22,198 nt of DNA, taken from positions 1 to 22,198 of the forward strand of contig CAZKYP010000035.1 of NCBI GenBank assembly GCA_964556885.1, written 5' to 3'. The translations under genes were made by a program, and so were the position numbers. The notes under the pieces are model-generated. The model was not told where the DNA came from and did no database searches. It was given only the letters and a program-made list of their open reading frames with translations. Shown here piece after piece: positions 14,582 through 22,198 of this stretch. Positions within the stretch are counted from its first letter, which is position 1, and each line of letters starts with the position of its first letter. This stretch comes from CAZKYP01 sp964556885 (lineage in GTDB: Bacteria; Planctomycetota; Phycisphaerae; Sedimentisphaerales; Anaerobacaceae).

Positions 14582-17050
14582 ATGGATAATAACGGTGGAA
14601 TCGATAAAAGAAACGTAAACGGATTAGTGTCGCAGACCTACGACAGTTTGCAGGATGGATTATTAAACGTGCTGCTTCGGCATCGATGGGCCATACTCGG
14701 TGTAACCATATTGTCGATACTAATTGCTTTTGTTTATATCATGAAAGCCACACCGATTTACACGAGTTCGTCAAGGTTGTTTGTTGAGCAGAACGGTCCA
14801 AGAATTATAAGCGAGTATGAAGCCCTTATGACACAATCCAACAATTACCTTTATACTCAGGGCGAGTTGATTAAATCCACTCCTATCATTGCAAGTGTGG
14901 TAGACAATCCAAAAATACAACGGTTAAGGACGTTTGATAATATAGATAATCTTACTACTTACCTGAAAAATAGTATAAATGTCAGCGTTGGAAGAAAAGA
15001 CGATATTATTACCGTTTCTTTTGATTCGCCGTATCCGGTGGAAGCGGCTGAAGTCGTCAACATTGTAGTTCAGTCATATATTGAATATCAATCCACACGC
15101 AAACGCAGCACCGTTTCTGAGGTTCTGAGGATACTGCAGAAAGAGAAAGTTAAACGTGACGAAGAGTTATCGGCAAAATTCGACGAACTTTTAACATTTA
15201 CCAGGGAAAACGGCGTCGTTTCATTTGATGGTCAGGGCGGTAATGTTGTTCTTGAAAGACTAAATAAGCTATCCGGAGCGCTGACCGAAGCACAACTGAA
15301 TTCTTTGAATACAAAAGCAGATTACGAAGCGACTAAAAGCATGCAGAACGAGCCTGCCAAAGTCAAGCAATTTGCTTCAGCTTCATCCGCTTCCGGTATA
15401 AGAGTGTCGCTTAACGATCGGGAAACTCAGTTGCAGACTGAATTGAGAAATACCGAAATCGAACTAAAGAACGCGAGATATCATTGCACGGAAGAACATC
15501 CGAGTGTACAGGCAATACATGCAAAAATTGGCAGGATTCAAAAGGAGCTTGATGACCAGGCGAAGGAGTTTGCAGATTCATATATAGAGGTAATGCGATT
15601 AAGATGGACAACTGCCAAGCAAAGAGAAGATGAATTACAGGAATCATTTGATCAGCAATTACAGGAGGCCAAAGACCTGGGCATCAAGGCCACGGAATAT
15701 TCGGTGCTTCAATCGGAATTAAAGCGAGTTGAGAAAGTATGCGACATCATTGATGATCGAATCAAAGAATTAAATGTTACAGAAGATGTAGGTGCACTTA
15801 ATATAAGTATATTGGAAGTGGCACGGCCGCCGGATAGACCATCCAAGCCGGAGAAGACGAAGTATATGGCGATGGCTCTTGCTTTGGGATTGATGCTTGG
15901 CGGAGGACTCGCAGTATTCAGAGATATGCTGGACTATCGACTTCGATCCGCCGATGAGGTGTCGTTTATCCTTGGTATTCCCGTACTTGGCGTTATACCA
16001 ACAATGTCCGGTGATAAGGCCCCTATGTTATCAGGGAATAGGGTTTGGTATCTGCTTAAACTTATAGGTGCCGGCGGTTATCGAAAGGAAATCCCTTCGA
16101 GTAGTATTGGTATTGGTGATGCCACACCGACCCGGAAGAGTCACAGAGAAGGAATCCGGAAAAAACGCTCAGATTACAGTTCTGTAAAGTGGATACAGCA
16201 TATGAGCAAAAAAACACAATCCATGTATACCAAAGCGTCGAAGGGTGAGGTAAAAGACGAAAAATTGACTCCGGCACTTGGGCCTGCGAGTTTGAGAAAA
16301 AGAAATATGTCCTTATCCGATAAGCCGGATGCAGTAAGACGTGGGCAAAGGGCAAACCTTGAGCCCAAATCTATTGTAGCCGAGGCTTATAGAACAGTAC
16401 GTACCGCCGTATTCTTTGGAGTTCCCAAGGATCAGGCCAAAACAATCCTGATTACGTCCCCTGCGCCAAGCGACGGTAAGAGTACAGTTGCGAGTAATTT
16501 GGCCATTACAATGGCACAGGCCGGACAGAAAACAATACTCCTTGATGCAGATTTCAGGAAACCGACGCAACACAGGATTTTTGAAATCGACCGCAGGGAA
16601 CGTGGTTTGACGGATGTGATTGTGGGTGCTTGTAGTTTGGATGAAGCTATACATCACGGGCCTGTCGAGGGTCTTGATATTCTCCATTGTGGAACGGAAA
16701 TCCCCAATCCGTCTGAAGTATTGAACAGTGATGCTTTTGTAAATTGGTTAAAGGAGATTTCCGGAAGATATGATCGTGTAATAATTGATTCTCCGCCGGT
16801 TGGTCCGGTTGCGGACAGCCAGATACTCTCGGCTGTTTGTGATGTGACAATTTTGGTTCTGAGGGCGGAGGTATCTACTCGAAAACATAGCCAACAGGCC
16901 CATGAATGCCTGCAGAGTGTTGGTGGTCATGTACTCGGTGCCGTAATAAATGATGTTCGGCCGCATCGAGGTCGTTATGGATATTACTCCGGTTATGGTT
17001 ATTACCGTCATTATGGTTACTATAATAAAGAAGTGAAAAATGTATCATAA
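14582..17050 (+). CDS. Wzz-domain/BY-kinase fusion (tyrosine autokinase, polysaccharide co-polymerase)
   Basis: This 822-residue inner-membrane protein controls polysaccharide chain length and export. The N-terminal Wzz domain has a first membrane helix near residues 35-52, a long periplasmic coiled-coil region (about 190-400), the proline-rich ARPPDRPSKPEK motif and a second helix near 430-445. The cytoplasmic BY-kinase has Walker A APSDGKST (from 628), Walker A' LLDAD (654-657) and Walker B VIIDSPP (from 733). The C-terminus is a tyrosine cluster, RYGYYSGYGYYRHYGYY, with nine tyrosines at about 798-816, the expected autophosphorylation tail. A charged linker of about 120 residues (roughly 490-600) sits between membrane helix and kinase. 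The next gene encodes the matching type of phosphatase. Confidence 0.95.
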   Translation: MDNNGGIDKRNVNGLVSQTYDSLQDGLLNVLLRHRWAILGVTILSILIAFVYIMKATPIYTSSSRLFVEQNGPRIISEYEALMTQSNNYLYTQGELIKSTPIIASVVDNPKIQRLRTFDNIDNLTTYLKNSINVSVGRKDDIITVSFDSPYPVEAAEVVNIVVQSYIEYQSTRKRSTVSEVLRILQKEKVKRDEELSAKFDELLTFTRENGVVSFDGQGGNVVLERLNKLSGALTEAQLNSLNTKADYEATKSMQNEPAKVKQFASASSASGIRVSLNDRETQLQTELRNTEIELKNARYHCTEEHPSVQAIHAKIGRIQKELDDQAKEFADSYIEVMRLRWTTAKQREDELQESFDQQLQEAKDLGIKATEYSVLQSELKRVEKVCDIIDDRIKELNVTEDVGALNISILEVARPPDRPSKPEKTKYMAMALALGLMLGGGLAVFRDMLDYRLRSADEVSFILGIPVLGVIPTMSGDKAPMLSGNRVWYLLKLIGAGGYRKEIPSSSIGIGDATPTRKSHREGIRKKRSDYSSVKWIQHMSKKTQSMYTKASKGEVKDEKLTPALGPASLRKRNMSLSDKPDAVRRGQRANLEPKSIVAEAYRTVRTAVFFGVPKDQAKTILITSPAPSDGKSTVASNLAITMAQAGQKTILLDADFRKPTQHRIFEIDRRERGLTDVIVGACSLDEAIHHGPVEGLDILHCGTEIPNPSEVLNSDAFVNWLKEISGRYDRVIIDSPPVGPVADSQILSAVCDVTILVLRAEVSTRKHSQQAHECLQSVGGHVLGAVINDVRPHRGRYGYYSGYGYYRHYGYYNKEVKNVS

Positions 17051-17145
17051 GGGTAGTGAGTATTAAGATAAGGCTTGGATTTGGTTATAGTTTTTTATAA
17101 ACAGCAGTTTGGTTCATTACTAAAAGCCGTGTCAATTTTTTGTGT

Positions 17146-17991
17146 ATGGAAAAAAGCAACGAAGATAATCTGTCCGGCTTTAATAATGTGAAGCAATCGG
17201 AAGGGAACCGTTTTGTAGATGTTCACTGCCATTGTTTACATGCTATCGATGATGGTCCGGTTACATTGTCGGAGTCGCTTGAATTATGTAAGTCCCTTGC
17301 CGATGATGGTGTAACTGATGTTGTTGCTACGCCTCATCAGCTTGGTCGATATGGTGAATTTAATGAAGCTGCTCAGATTAGAGAAAAAGTTATCTTGCTC
17401 AACCGGGAATTGGAGAGCAACGGTATTAATCTGAGGGTGTTGCCGGGAGGAGATGTACGTGTAGATGAAAGGATATGCAGGCTTATCGAAGCAGATAAGG
17501 TTCTTACTTTGGCTGATAACGGCAGGCACATCTTGCTGGAACTTCCTCATGAGATATTCATAAATATCGAGTCACTTATTGTTGACCTTTCTTCTATGGG
17601 TATTCAGGCAATTGTATCTCATCCCGAGCGGCACCATTTTATTGCACGAGAACCGCAGGTACTGATCGGGTGGCTTGAGAAAGGGGCACATTTACAGGTA
17701 ACAGCGGCAAGTTTGCTTGGTGATTTCGGTTCAACGGCTCAAAAGACTGCATGGCATTTCATGAATCTGGGCTGGGCTTCACTGGTGGCGACGGATTCTC
17801 ATGATTTACGCGGGCGAAGACCAAGAATGAATGATGCATTCGAAAGTATTACGGCCAAGCTTGGGGAGAAAATGGCTCGTTTGGTTTGTATTGAAAATCC
17901 GATAAGGATATTAGAAGGCAAGGATGTTCTGTCTGCTCGTTCAGCGGACTACAGGAGGTTAATTGATGAACGAGTACGAAGCGAGTATTGA
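17146..17991 (+). CDS. CpsB/YwqE-like PHP-family protein tyrosine phosphatase
   Basis: The product is a 281-residue metal-dependent phosphatase of the PHP fold. It probably dephosphorylates the tyrosine tail of the kinase encoded just upstream. Visible metal-binding motifs are DVHCHCLHAIDDGP (His27, His29, Asp35), ATPHQ, the SHPERH segment in the middle, and ATDSHD near the C-terminus. The length is slightly above the usual 250 or so. I used the ATG at 17146; a TTG two codons earlier is in frame, and no clear Shine-Dalgarno is seen for either. Its 3' end overlaps the start of the O-antigen ligase gene by 26 nt, indicating one operon. Confidence 0.9.
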   Translation: MEKSNEDNLSGFNNVKQSEGNRFVDVHCHCLHAIDDGPVTLSESLELCKSLADDGVTDVVATPHQLGRYGEFNEAAQIREKVILLNRELESNGINLRVLPGGDVRVDERICRLIEADKVLTLADNGRHILLELPHEIFINIESLIVDLSSMGIQAIVSHPERHHFIAREPQVLIGWLEKGAHLQVTAASLLGDFGSTAQKTAWHFMNLGWASLVATDSHDLRGRRPRMNDAFESITAKLGEKMARLVCIENPIRILEGKDVLSARSADYRRLIDERVRSEY

Positions 17992-19924
17992 GAATACGAA
18001 CTTTGCCACAAGAAGACTCGATATTGCTATTGAGTTGTTGATTGCAGCCCTTTTGGTTTTTATGCCTCTTGCGTTTGGAGTTAGAACTGCCTTTAGCGAA
18101 GAAGTTGTTATTTTTCTGTCGGGTGCTATAGCGGTCTGTTTTTTACTGAGGTCTGTGTTTTGTTATGGAGCGGGCATTGTATGGACATGGGCTTATGTGC
18201 CGATTATTCTGTTTTTGATAATAATAACATTTCAACTATTTCCATTGCCTGCAAGGTTGGTTGATATCGTTTCACCAAACACCGGTGCTTTGAGAAAAGA
18301 ATTCCTTGGTGATTTACCTAATGCTGATACACTTTTAAATGCTTTCCCTTTGAGTTTTTACCCTAATGCTACCGAACACGACCTAAGACTCGTATTGTCG
18401 GTTGTATTTGTCTTTGTGGTTGTTGTCAGCTACTATCGCCGTCCGGATCAGATTAAACGCCTGCTATTATCGATAGCATTAATTGGCGGATTAGTTGCGG
18501 CGATTGCTTTTGCGCAGGACATATTTGGAAACGGTAAAATCTACTGGTTTGTGACAGATCCTGTTTCACCTTCACTTTCCGGCCCCTTTGTAAATCATAA
18601 TCATTATGGTCAGTTCATGAATTTGTCGATAGGGGCCGCTTTGGCCCTGATTTGTGTTAAAGTGCACGAGTGTTTTGCGCATAGAAAGATTGTTCCATCA
18701 GTTATCTATGAGTTTTTGGGCTCCAACTCTGCAAAAATTTTATGGCTTCTCGTTGTCATTATGGTTCTTGGTGTTACGACAATCTTTATTTCCTTAACCA
18801 GGGGCGGCATGGTAAGCATGATAATCGCTGCGGCATTTGCTACGTTACTGCTTACTTCGAGACCTTCACTCAAGGGTCGCGGCTGGATAATGGTTGTCAT
18901 GGCGCTTGGAGCATTTGTATGCATCCTTTATGTAGGTTTTGATGCTGTTTATGACAGAATTGCAACCCTTAATGAGGCGGATGCGTATAATGGAAGATTA
19001 CAGATTCTCNNNNNNNNNNNNNNNNNNNNNNNNNNNNNNNNNNNNNNNNNNNNNNNNNNNNNNNNNNNNNNNNNNNNNNNNNNNNNNNNNNNNNNNNNNN
19101 NNNNNNNNNTCTATCGCTGGCGCTCGATAAGCCAGGAAAAAGATCCTAACACGGGTGTTGAAATTATTTCTGAGGAATCAATGCCGGTTGTTCGCGAAAT
19201 AGTAGATGGATTTTACAAGGCATGTATTCTCTGTCCGACTTACGGTCCGCCGTATAGTGTTGTCGGCCAGATTGAAAAGTTTATCCTGAATGAAGATAGC
19301 GGTGCGGAAAAGATCAGAAAAGGCTTTCGGCTCGCTCCTAATGACCCAATAACATGCCTTGTTGCAGGTAACCTTGATATTTTGGAAGGAAAAATCCAGG
19401 ATTCCATAGCAAAATTTGAAAAGGCAGTCCAGCTCGACGGCGGCTTATTCAGAACTGTTGTAAATATATATGTATATCAGCTCAGTCGTCCTGATTTGGC
19501 CTTGGCGGCGGCAGGGGATAATGTCGGCTGGCTAAATCATGTCGCTGATGTTTTTGATGATATGCAGTACAGCGACCTGGCAGAGCAGGCGAGAGTGAAG
19601 GTAAGAGACTTGCTTGAATTGCAATGTAACGATCCGGATACACCCGGCTCGGTATTCGCTCTATTGGGCAGTATTTACAATAAGCAGGATGATATTGAGG
19701 CAGCGGCGGAATGTTATCGGCAGGCGTTGGCGAGAGAATACAGCCAGGTGTATTGGAGATTGGAACTGGCAAAGCTGCTGGTCAAGATGGATAGGGTCCA
19801 GGAGGCAATGAGTGAGGCTAAAATCTGCCTGCAGTTACGTCCCCAGCTCAAAGCGGCGGAAATCTTAGTAGCCGATCTGTCGGTTCATCCGGCAATGCTG
19901 GTACAAAAAGATTCTACGCCGTGA
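17966..19924 (+). CDS. O-antigen ligase/polymerase-like membrane protein with C-terminal TPR region (gap inside)
   Basis: The N-terminal part (about 348 residues, to 19009) has many membrane helices. It contains GPFVNHNHYGQFMNLSIGAA and TIFISLTRGGMVSMIIA, both typical of the Wzy/WaaL O-antigen ligase domain (PF04932). After the 100-N gap the same frame continues with TPR-type repeats, e.g. AEKIRKGFRLAPNDP, DSIAKFEKAVQLDGG and AAAECYRQALARE. Ligase-TPR fusions are known, so one protein is plausible. Since the true gap length is unknown, two genes are also possible, and the total length is unreliable. AGGAGG lies 7 nt before the ATG at 17966. It probably polymerises or attaches the surface polysaccharide. 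Confidence 0.82.
   Translation: MNEYEASIENTNFATRRLDIAIELLIAALLVFMPLAFGVRTAFSEEVVIFLSGAIAVCFLLRSVFCYGAGIVWTWAYVPIILFLIIITFQLFPLPARLVDIVSPNTGALRKEFLGDLPNADTLLNAFPLSFYPNATEHDLRLVLSVVFVFVVVVSYYRRPDQIKRLLLSIALIGGLVAAIAFAQDIFGNGKIYWFVTDPVSPSLSGPFVNHNHYGQFMNLSIGAALALICVKVHECFAHRKIVPSVIYEFLGSNSAKILWLLVVIMVLGVTTIFISLTRGGMVSMIIAAAFATLLLTSRPSLKGRGWIMVVMALGAFVCILYVGFDAVYDRIATLNEADAYNGRLQILXXXXXXXXXXXXXXXXXXXXXXXXXXXXXXXXXXYRWRSISQEKDPNTGVEIISEESMPVVREIVDGFYKACILCPTYGPPYSVVGQIEKFILNEDSGAEKIRKGFRLAPNDPITCLVAGNLDILEGKIQDSIAKFEKAVQLDGGLFRTVVNIYVYQLSRPDLALAAAGDNVGWLNHVADVFDDMQYSDLAEQARVKVRDLLELQCNDPDTPGSVFALLGSIYNKQDDIEAAAECYRQALAREYSQVYWRLELAKLLVKMDRVQEAMSEAKICLQLRPQLKAAEILVADLSVHPAMLVQKDSTP
19010..19109. 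other. scaffold gap of 100 N inside the ligase/TPR gene
   Basis: Exactly 100 N, the usual placeholder for a gap of unknown size. The frame happens to stay open on both sides. Confidence 0.95.
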
Positions 19925-19990
19925 AATTATTTCCGATGTGAATGAACCTGTACCGAAAAGAAAAGGTTCTAATTTCATTATATGAGATAT

Positions 19991-20013
19991 CCCCGGTTGG
20001 TACACCGACGGGG
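19991..20013 (+). other. GC-rich hairpin after the ligase gene
   Basis: CCCCG-G-TTGG / CCGA-CGGGG forms nine pairs (one G-U) with a single bulged G and the loop TACA. No T-run follows, so it is not a clear intrinsic terminator; it may slow transcription or stabilise the mRNA end. Confidence 0.4.
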
Positions 20014-20032
20014 ACGGAGTCTGCCTAATTCT

Positions 20033-20092
20033 TGTCATTGTAAGCGAGAATAGCCTTTAGCCCTGAGCTTGTTGAAGGGCAAGCAATCTCTA
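20033..20092. repeat. REP-like dispersed repeat candidate
   Basis: The stretch begins TGTCATTGTAAGCGAGAA, ends AAGCAATCTC, and encloses CCCTGAGCTTGTTGAAGGG. Both parts resemble short palindromic repeats that I know from intergenic regions of many bacterial genomes (GTCATTGCGAGC...AGCAATCTC and CCCTGAGCTTGTCGAAGGG). Only one copy is in this window, so the call rests on recall. Confidence 0.5.
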
Positions 20093-20133
20093 TTTGGACG
20101 ATAGGCTTATCTGTTCTGTTATTTAAATTATAG

Positions 20134-21582
20134 ATGAAAACATATTTATTTGTATATTTTGGTTCTGCTATTCTTGCGATTTTAACAACTCCTATAGTAA
20201 TTAAAATTGCAAGAAAATTAGACATCGTTGATAAACCAAATATACGCAAAGTTCACTCCAAACCTGTTCCTCGTATCGGCGGAGTGGCAATTTTTATTTC
20301 GATGATGGGCCTTGTTGTGCCGGTCCTTTTTTTGCCGAATGCCGTGGGTGACAGATTTCGCCTTTATCAGACCAAGGTTATCGTTATGCTTTCGGCCGCC
20401 TCTTTTATGTTTTTAATCGGCCTGCTGGATGACATAAAGGGTCTTCGTGTACGTGTTAAACTTTTGGCCCAGCTTGTTGCGGCTGTTATTGTATGTTCGG
20501 CCGGTATAAGGGTAGAATCAATAGCCCTGACAAACTGGCTGAGGATTGATTTCGGCTGGTTTTCGTGGGTATTTACTATTGTCTGGATTGTGGGCATTAC
20601 AAACGCAGTCAATCTTAGTGACGGACTTGATGGTCTTGCGGCTGGAATCTCCGCGGTTGCCTGCGGAGTAATTGCAATACTTGCCGTCCATAATAATGTC
20701 GTTATCATGGCGGTACTGATGCTTGCACTTTTGGGAAGCCTGTCGGGCTTTTTATTGTTTAATTTTGCCCCGGCAAAGACCTTCATGGGCGACTCGGGAA
20801 GCTTGTTTTTAGGTTTTACAATTGCAACGGCAAGTGTATTGTGCACTGTAAAGAAAGAGGCTATAGTCGGACTGGCCCTGCCAATTCTCGCACTTGGTAT
20901 ACCGATATTTGATACGCTGTTTTCAATGCTGCGGCGTTTCCTCGAACGCAGGTCTTTGTTTGCACCCGACAGAAGACATTTCCATCACAGGCTTTTAGCC
21001 TTGGGCCTTCGACAGCGTCATGTGGTTGTTACCGCATACGTGGTGACATTATTAACGACCGGTCTTGGCATGTTTATGCTCTTTACTCAGAATGCCCAGA
21101 CAATAGTTATTTTTATCTGTATCCTGTTTTTGCTTTTGCTTGTGTTCAGGGTTGTAGGATCGGTGAAGCTTCATGAGACAATCACCGGCCTGAAGCGCAA
21201 ACATGAAATTTTCAGTCAGAAAAAGCACGAGATAGAAAATTTCCATGACATCGAGTTGCATTTCAGACAGGCCCGTGTGTTCGAACACTGGTGGCAGGCG
21301 GTCTGCTTTGCATCAGACAAGATGGACTTTTTTCAAAGCTCGCTGCCTTTAACCAATCGTGACGGTACCAGTCGAATGCTGGTCTGGGAAAAAGAGACAA
21401 AAGATATCAAACCAGATGAAACAGTGAGAATGATTATGCCCGTGCGCGACCGTCGCTCCGGTCCGGCGCTGGACCTGGAAGTCCGGGTCCATGCGAACGG
21501 CTCACTCGAATCCGCCACCCGACGCCTGGCTTTATTTAGCCGCCTGCTGGATGAATACAGCGTCGCGAACCTGACCGGATAA
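20134..21582 (+). CDS. WecA/MraY-family undecaprenyl-phosphate sugar-1-phosphate transferase with C-terminal extension
   Basis: This polytopic inner-membrane enzyme transfers a sugar-1-phosphate from a UDP-sugar to undecaprenyl phosphate, the first step of a polysaccharide repeat unit. The family motifs are complete: VHSKPVPRIGGVAIF, FLIGLLDDIKGL with the DD pair, NAVNLSDGLDGLAAG, KTFMGDSGSLFLGF, and DRRHFHHRLLALGLRQRHVV. The membrane domain ends near residue 345. The remaining 135 or so residues are soluble and charged, contain a short coiled-coil-like start (KRKHEIFSQKKHEIENF) and EHWWQAVCFASDKMDFF, and are not part of the usual WecA of about 350-370 residues. No clear Shine-Dalgarno precedes the ATG. 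Confidence 0.92.
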   Translation: MKTYLFVYFGSAILAILTTPIVIKIARKLDIVDKPNIRKVHSKPVPRIGGVAIFISMMGLVVPVLFLPNAVGDRFRLYQTKVIVMLSAASFMFLIGLLDDIKGLRVRVKLLAQLVAAVIVCSAGIRVESIALTNWLRIDFGWFSWVFTIVWIVGITNAVNLSDGLDGLAAGISAVACGVIAILAVHNNVVIMAVLMLALLGSLSGFLLFNFAPAKTFMGDSGSLFLGFTIATASVLCTVKKEAIVGLALPILALGIPIFDTLFSMLRRFLERRSLFAPDRRHFHHRLLALGLRQRHVVVTAYVVTLLTTGLGMFMLFTQNAQTIVIFICILFLLLLVFRVVGSVKLHETITGLKRKHEIFSQKKHEIENFHDIELHFRQARVFEHWWQAVCFASDKMDFFQSSLPLTNRDGTSRMLVWEKETKDIKPDETVRMIMPVRDRRSGPALDLEVRVHANGSLESATRRLALFSRLLDEYSVANLTG

Positions 21583-21605
21583 CAGTGGTACGGAGAAGGG
21601 GAGAA

Positions 21606-21660
21606 ATTAAGAAGGGAAGAAGGCAAGAGGGGAAGAAAGCAAGCTATGGTAGAACGAAAG
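21606..21660 (+). repeat. 55-bp purine-rich direct repeat, copy A
   Basis: This copy aligns without gaps to 22042-22096 with roughly ten differences. It covers the upstream region and first codons (ATGGTAGAA) of the four-helix-bundle gene and is almost entirely A and G on the plus strand. Confidence 0.75.
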
Positions 21661-22104
21661 AGTGATATTCGTCATTTTAGAGACCTCGAGGTATATCGAA
21701 GGGCTTTCGATATTGCTATGAAGATTTTCGAATTGACTAAAACTTTTCCCGCTGAGGAAAAGTTCTCAATGGTTGACCAGATAAGAAGAGCATCTCGTTC
21801 GGTCTGCAGCAATATCGCCGAGGGATGGCGAAAGAGACGATATATATCAGTATTCCGAAACAAAATGACAGATGCGATGCAGGAAGCTTCTGAAACACAG
21901 TGCTGGCTTGAATTTGCATATGCATGCAGATATATCACAGATGAAGTGTTTCATAACCTGGATAATGAATATGAAGAGATTATCGGGATGCTGTCATCAA
22001 TGGAGATGAAAGCCGAAAAGTTCTGCTATACCAAATTAGAAAATAAGAAGGGAAGAGGGCAAGAAGGAATGAAGGCAGGCTATGGTAGAAAGGAAGAAGG
22101 ATAG
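21646..22104 (+). CDS. four-helix-bundle protein (S23/23S rRNA intervening-sequence type)
   Basis: The 152-residue product has the hallmarks of the S23 family (TIGR02436): FRDLEVYRRAFDIAMKIFEL at the start, FSMVDQIRRASRSVCSNIAEGW in the middle, and TQCWLEFAYACRYI later. These helical proteins occur in 23S rRNA intervening sequences and also as free-standing genes; their function is not established. Here the gene lies outside rRNA, between two copies of a purine-rich repeat. The last 20 or so residues (after KLENKK) are Gly/Lys/Glu-rich, encoded by repeat copy B, and are probably not part of the original fold. The ATG lies inside repeat copy A. Confidence 0.9.
   Translation: MVERKSDIRHFRDLEVYRRAFDIAMKIFELTKTFPAEEKFSMVDQIRRASRSVCSNIAEGWRKRRYISVFRNKMTDAMQEASETQCWLEFAYACRYITDEVFHNLDNEYEEIIGMLSSMEMKAEKFCYTKLENKKGRGQEGMKAGYGRKEEG
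22042..22096 (+). repeat. 55-bp purine-rich direct repeat, copy B
   Basis: The partner of 21606-21660. It contains the same GGCTATGGTAGAA block that starts the S23-type gene, here read in frame as its C-terminal tail. Confidence 0.75.
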
Positions 22105-22125
22105 AGGTTGTGAATAGGAAAGGAC

Positions 22126-22165
22126 GAAGCTAAGAAGGAAAGAGGATAGGAAGTATCTTAGCTTC
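22126..22165. repeat. inverted repeat in low-complexity tail
   Basis: GAAGCTAAGA (22126-22135) and TCTTAGCTTC (22156-22165) are a perfect 10-bp inverted repeat with a 20-nt loop. More AAGCTTCTTAACTTCTT-like sequence follows to the window end. It may be a hairpin at the border of the repeat-flanked S23 unit. Confidence 0.55.
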
Positions 22166-22198
22166 TTACGTTCAAAGCTTCTTAACTTCTTGTCTTAA

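Overview
The window looks like a scaffold from a Gram-negative, selenocysteine-using, probably anaerobic bacterium. It has lipoprotein signal peptides, an outer-membrane-type beta-barrel protein, a Wza/Wzc exopolysaccharide system and a complete selA-selB pair. The style of the proteins suggests Planctomycetota (Phycisphaerae-like), but that is inference. Two runs of exactly 100 N (13413-13512 and 19010-19109) are scaffold gaps.

Layout. (1) 1-3344, minus strand: an operon for a putative outer-membrane protein, a lipoprotein substrate-binding protein, a permease and the start of an ATPase, all of the nitrate/sulfonate/taurine ABC-importer class. (2) 3461-8659: a selenocysteine locus. selA and selB (4973-8328) sit on the plus strand. 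Three short genes around them each carry one in-frame UGA that is best read as selenocysteine. Two are minus-strand paralogues upstream of selA: a 214-residue membrane-anchored protein (4008-4652, which ordinary gene calling would cut at 174 residues) and a 99-residue protein (3521-3820, which would be missed). They share a C-terminal module, YGUGGTC-x(0,1)-RYSWRVP...DIDLGPFE. The third (8402-8659) is an 85-residue three-helix membrane protein directly downstream of selB. All three UGAs are followed after 12-16 nt by a hairpin of the same geometry: 7-bp stem, 5-nt loop of the form NUGGN, as expected of a bacterial SECIS element. I consider this the main discovery of the window.

(3) 9023-13287: two paralogous exported proteins of unknown function (9064-10293 and 12145-13287) flank a lipoprotein with two retropepsin-like aspartic protease motifs (10386-11453, minus). 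A strong hairpin between the first convergent pair can terminate both transcripts.

(4) 13712-21582: a capsule/exopolysaccharide cluster on the plus strand. It encodes a Wza-like export lipoprotein, a Wzz/BY-kinase fusion with a tyrosine-rich tail, a CpsB-like PHP phosphatase, an O-antigen ligase/polymerase reading into a TPR region (interrupted by a gap), and a WecA/MraY-type sugar-phosphate transferase with an unusual C-terminal extension. These genes would start, polymerise, regulate and export a surface polysaccharide.

(5) 21606-22198: a four-helix-bundle (S23/IVS-type) gene lies between 55-bp purine-rich direct repeats.

No rRNA, CRISPR array, recognisable tRNA (including tRNA-Sec), selD or transposase gene is visible. 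All family assignments come from reading motifs; no search was run.
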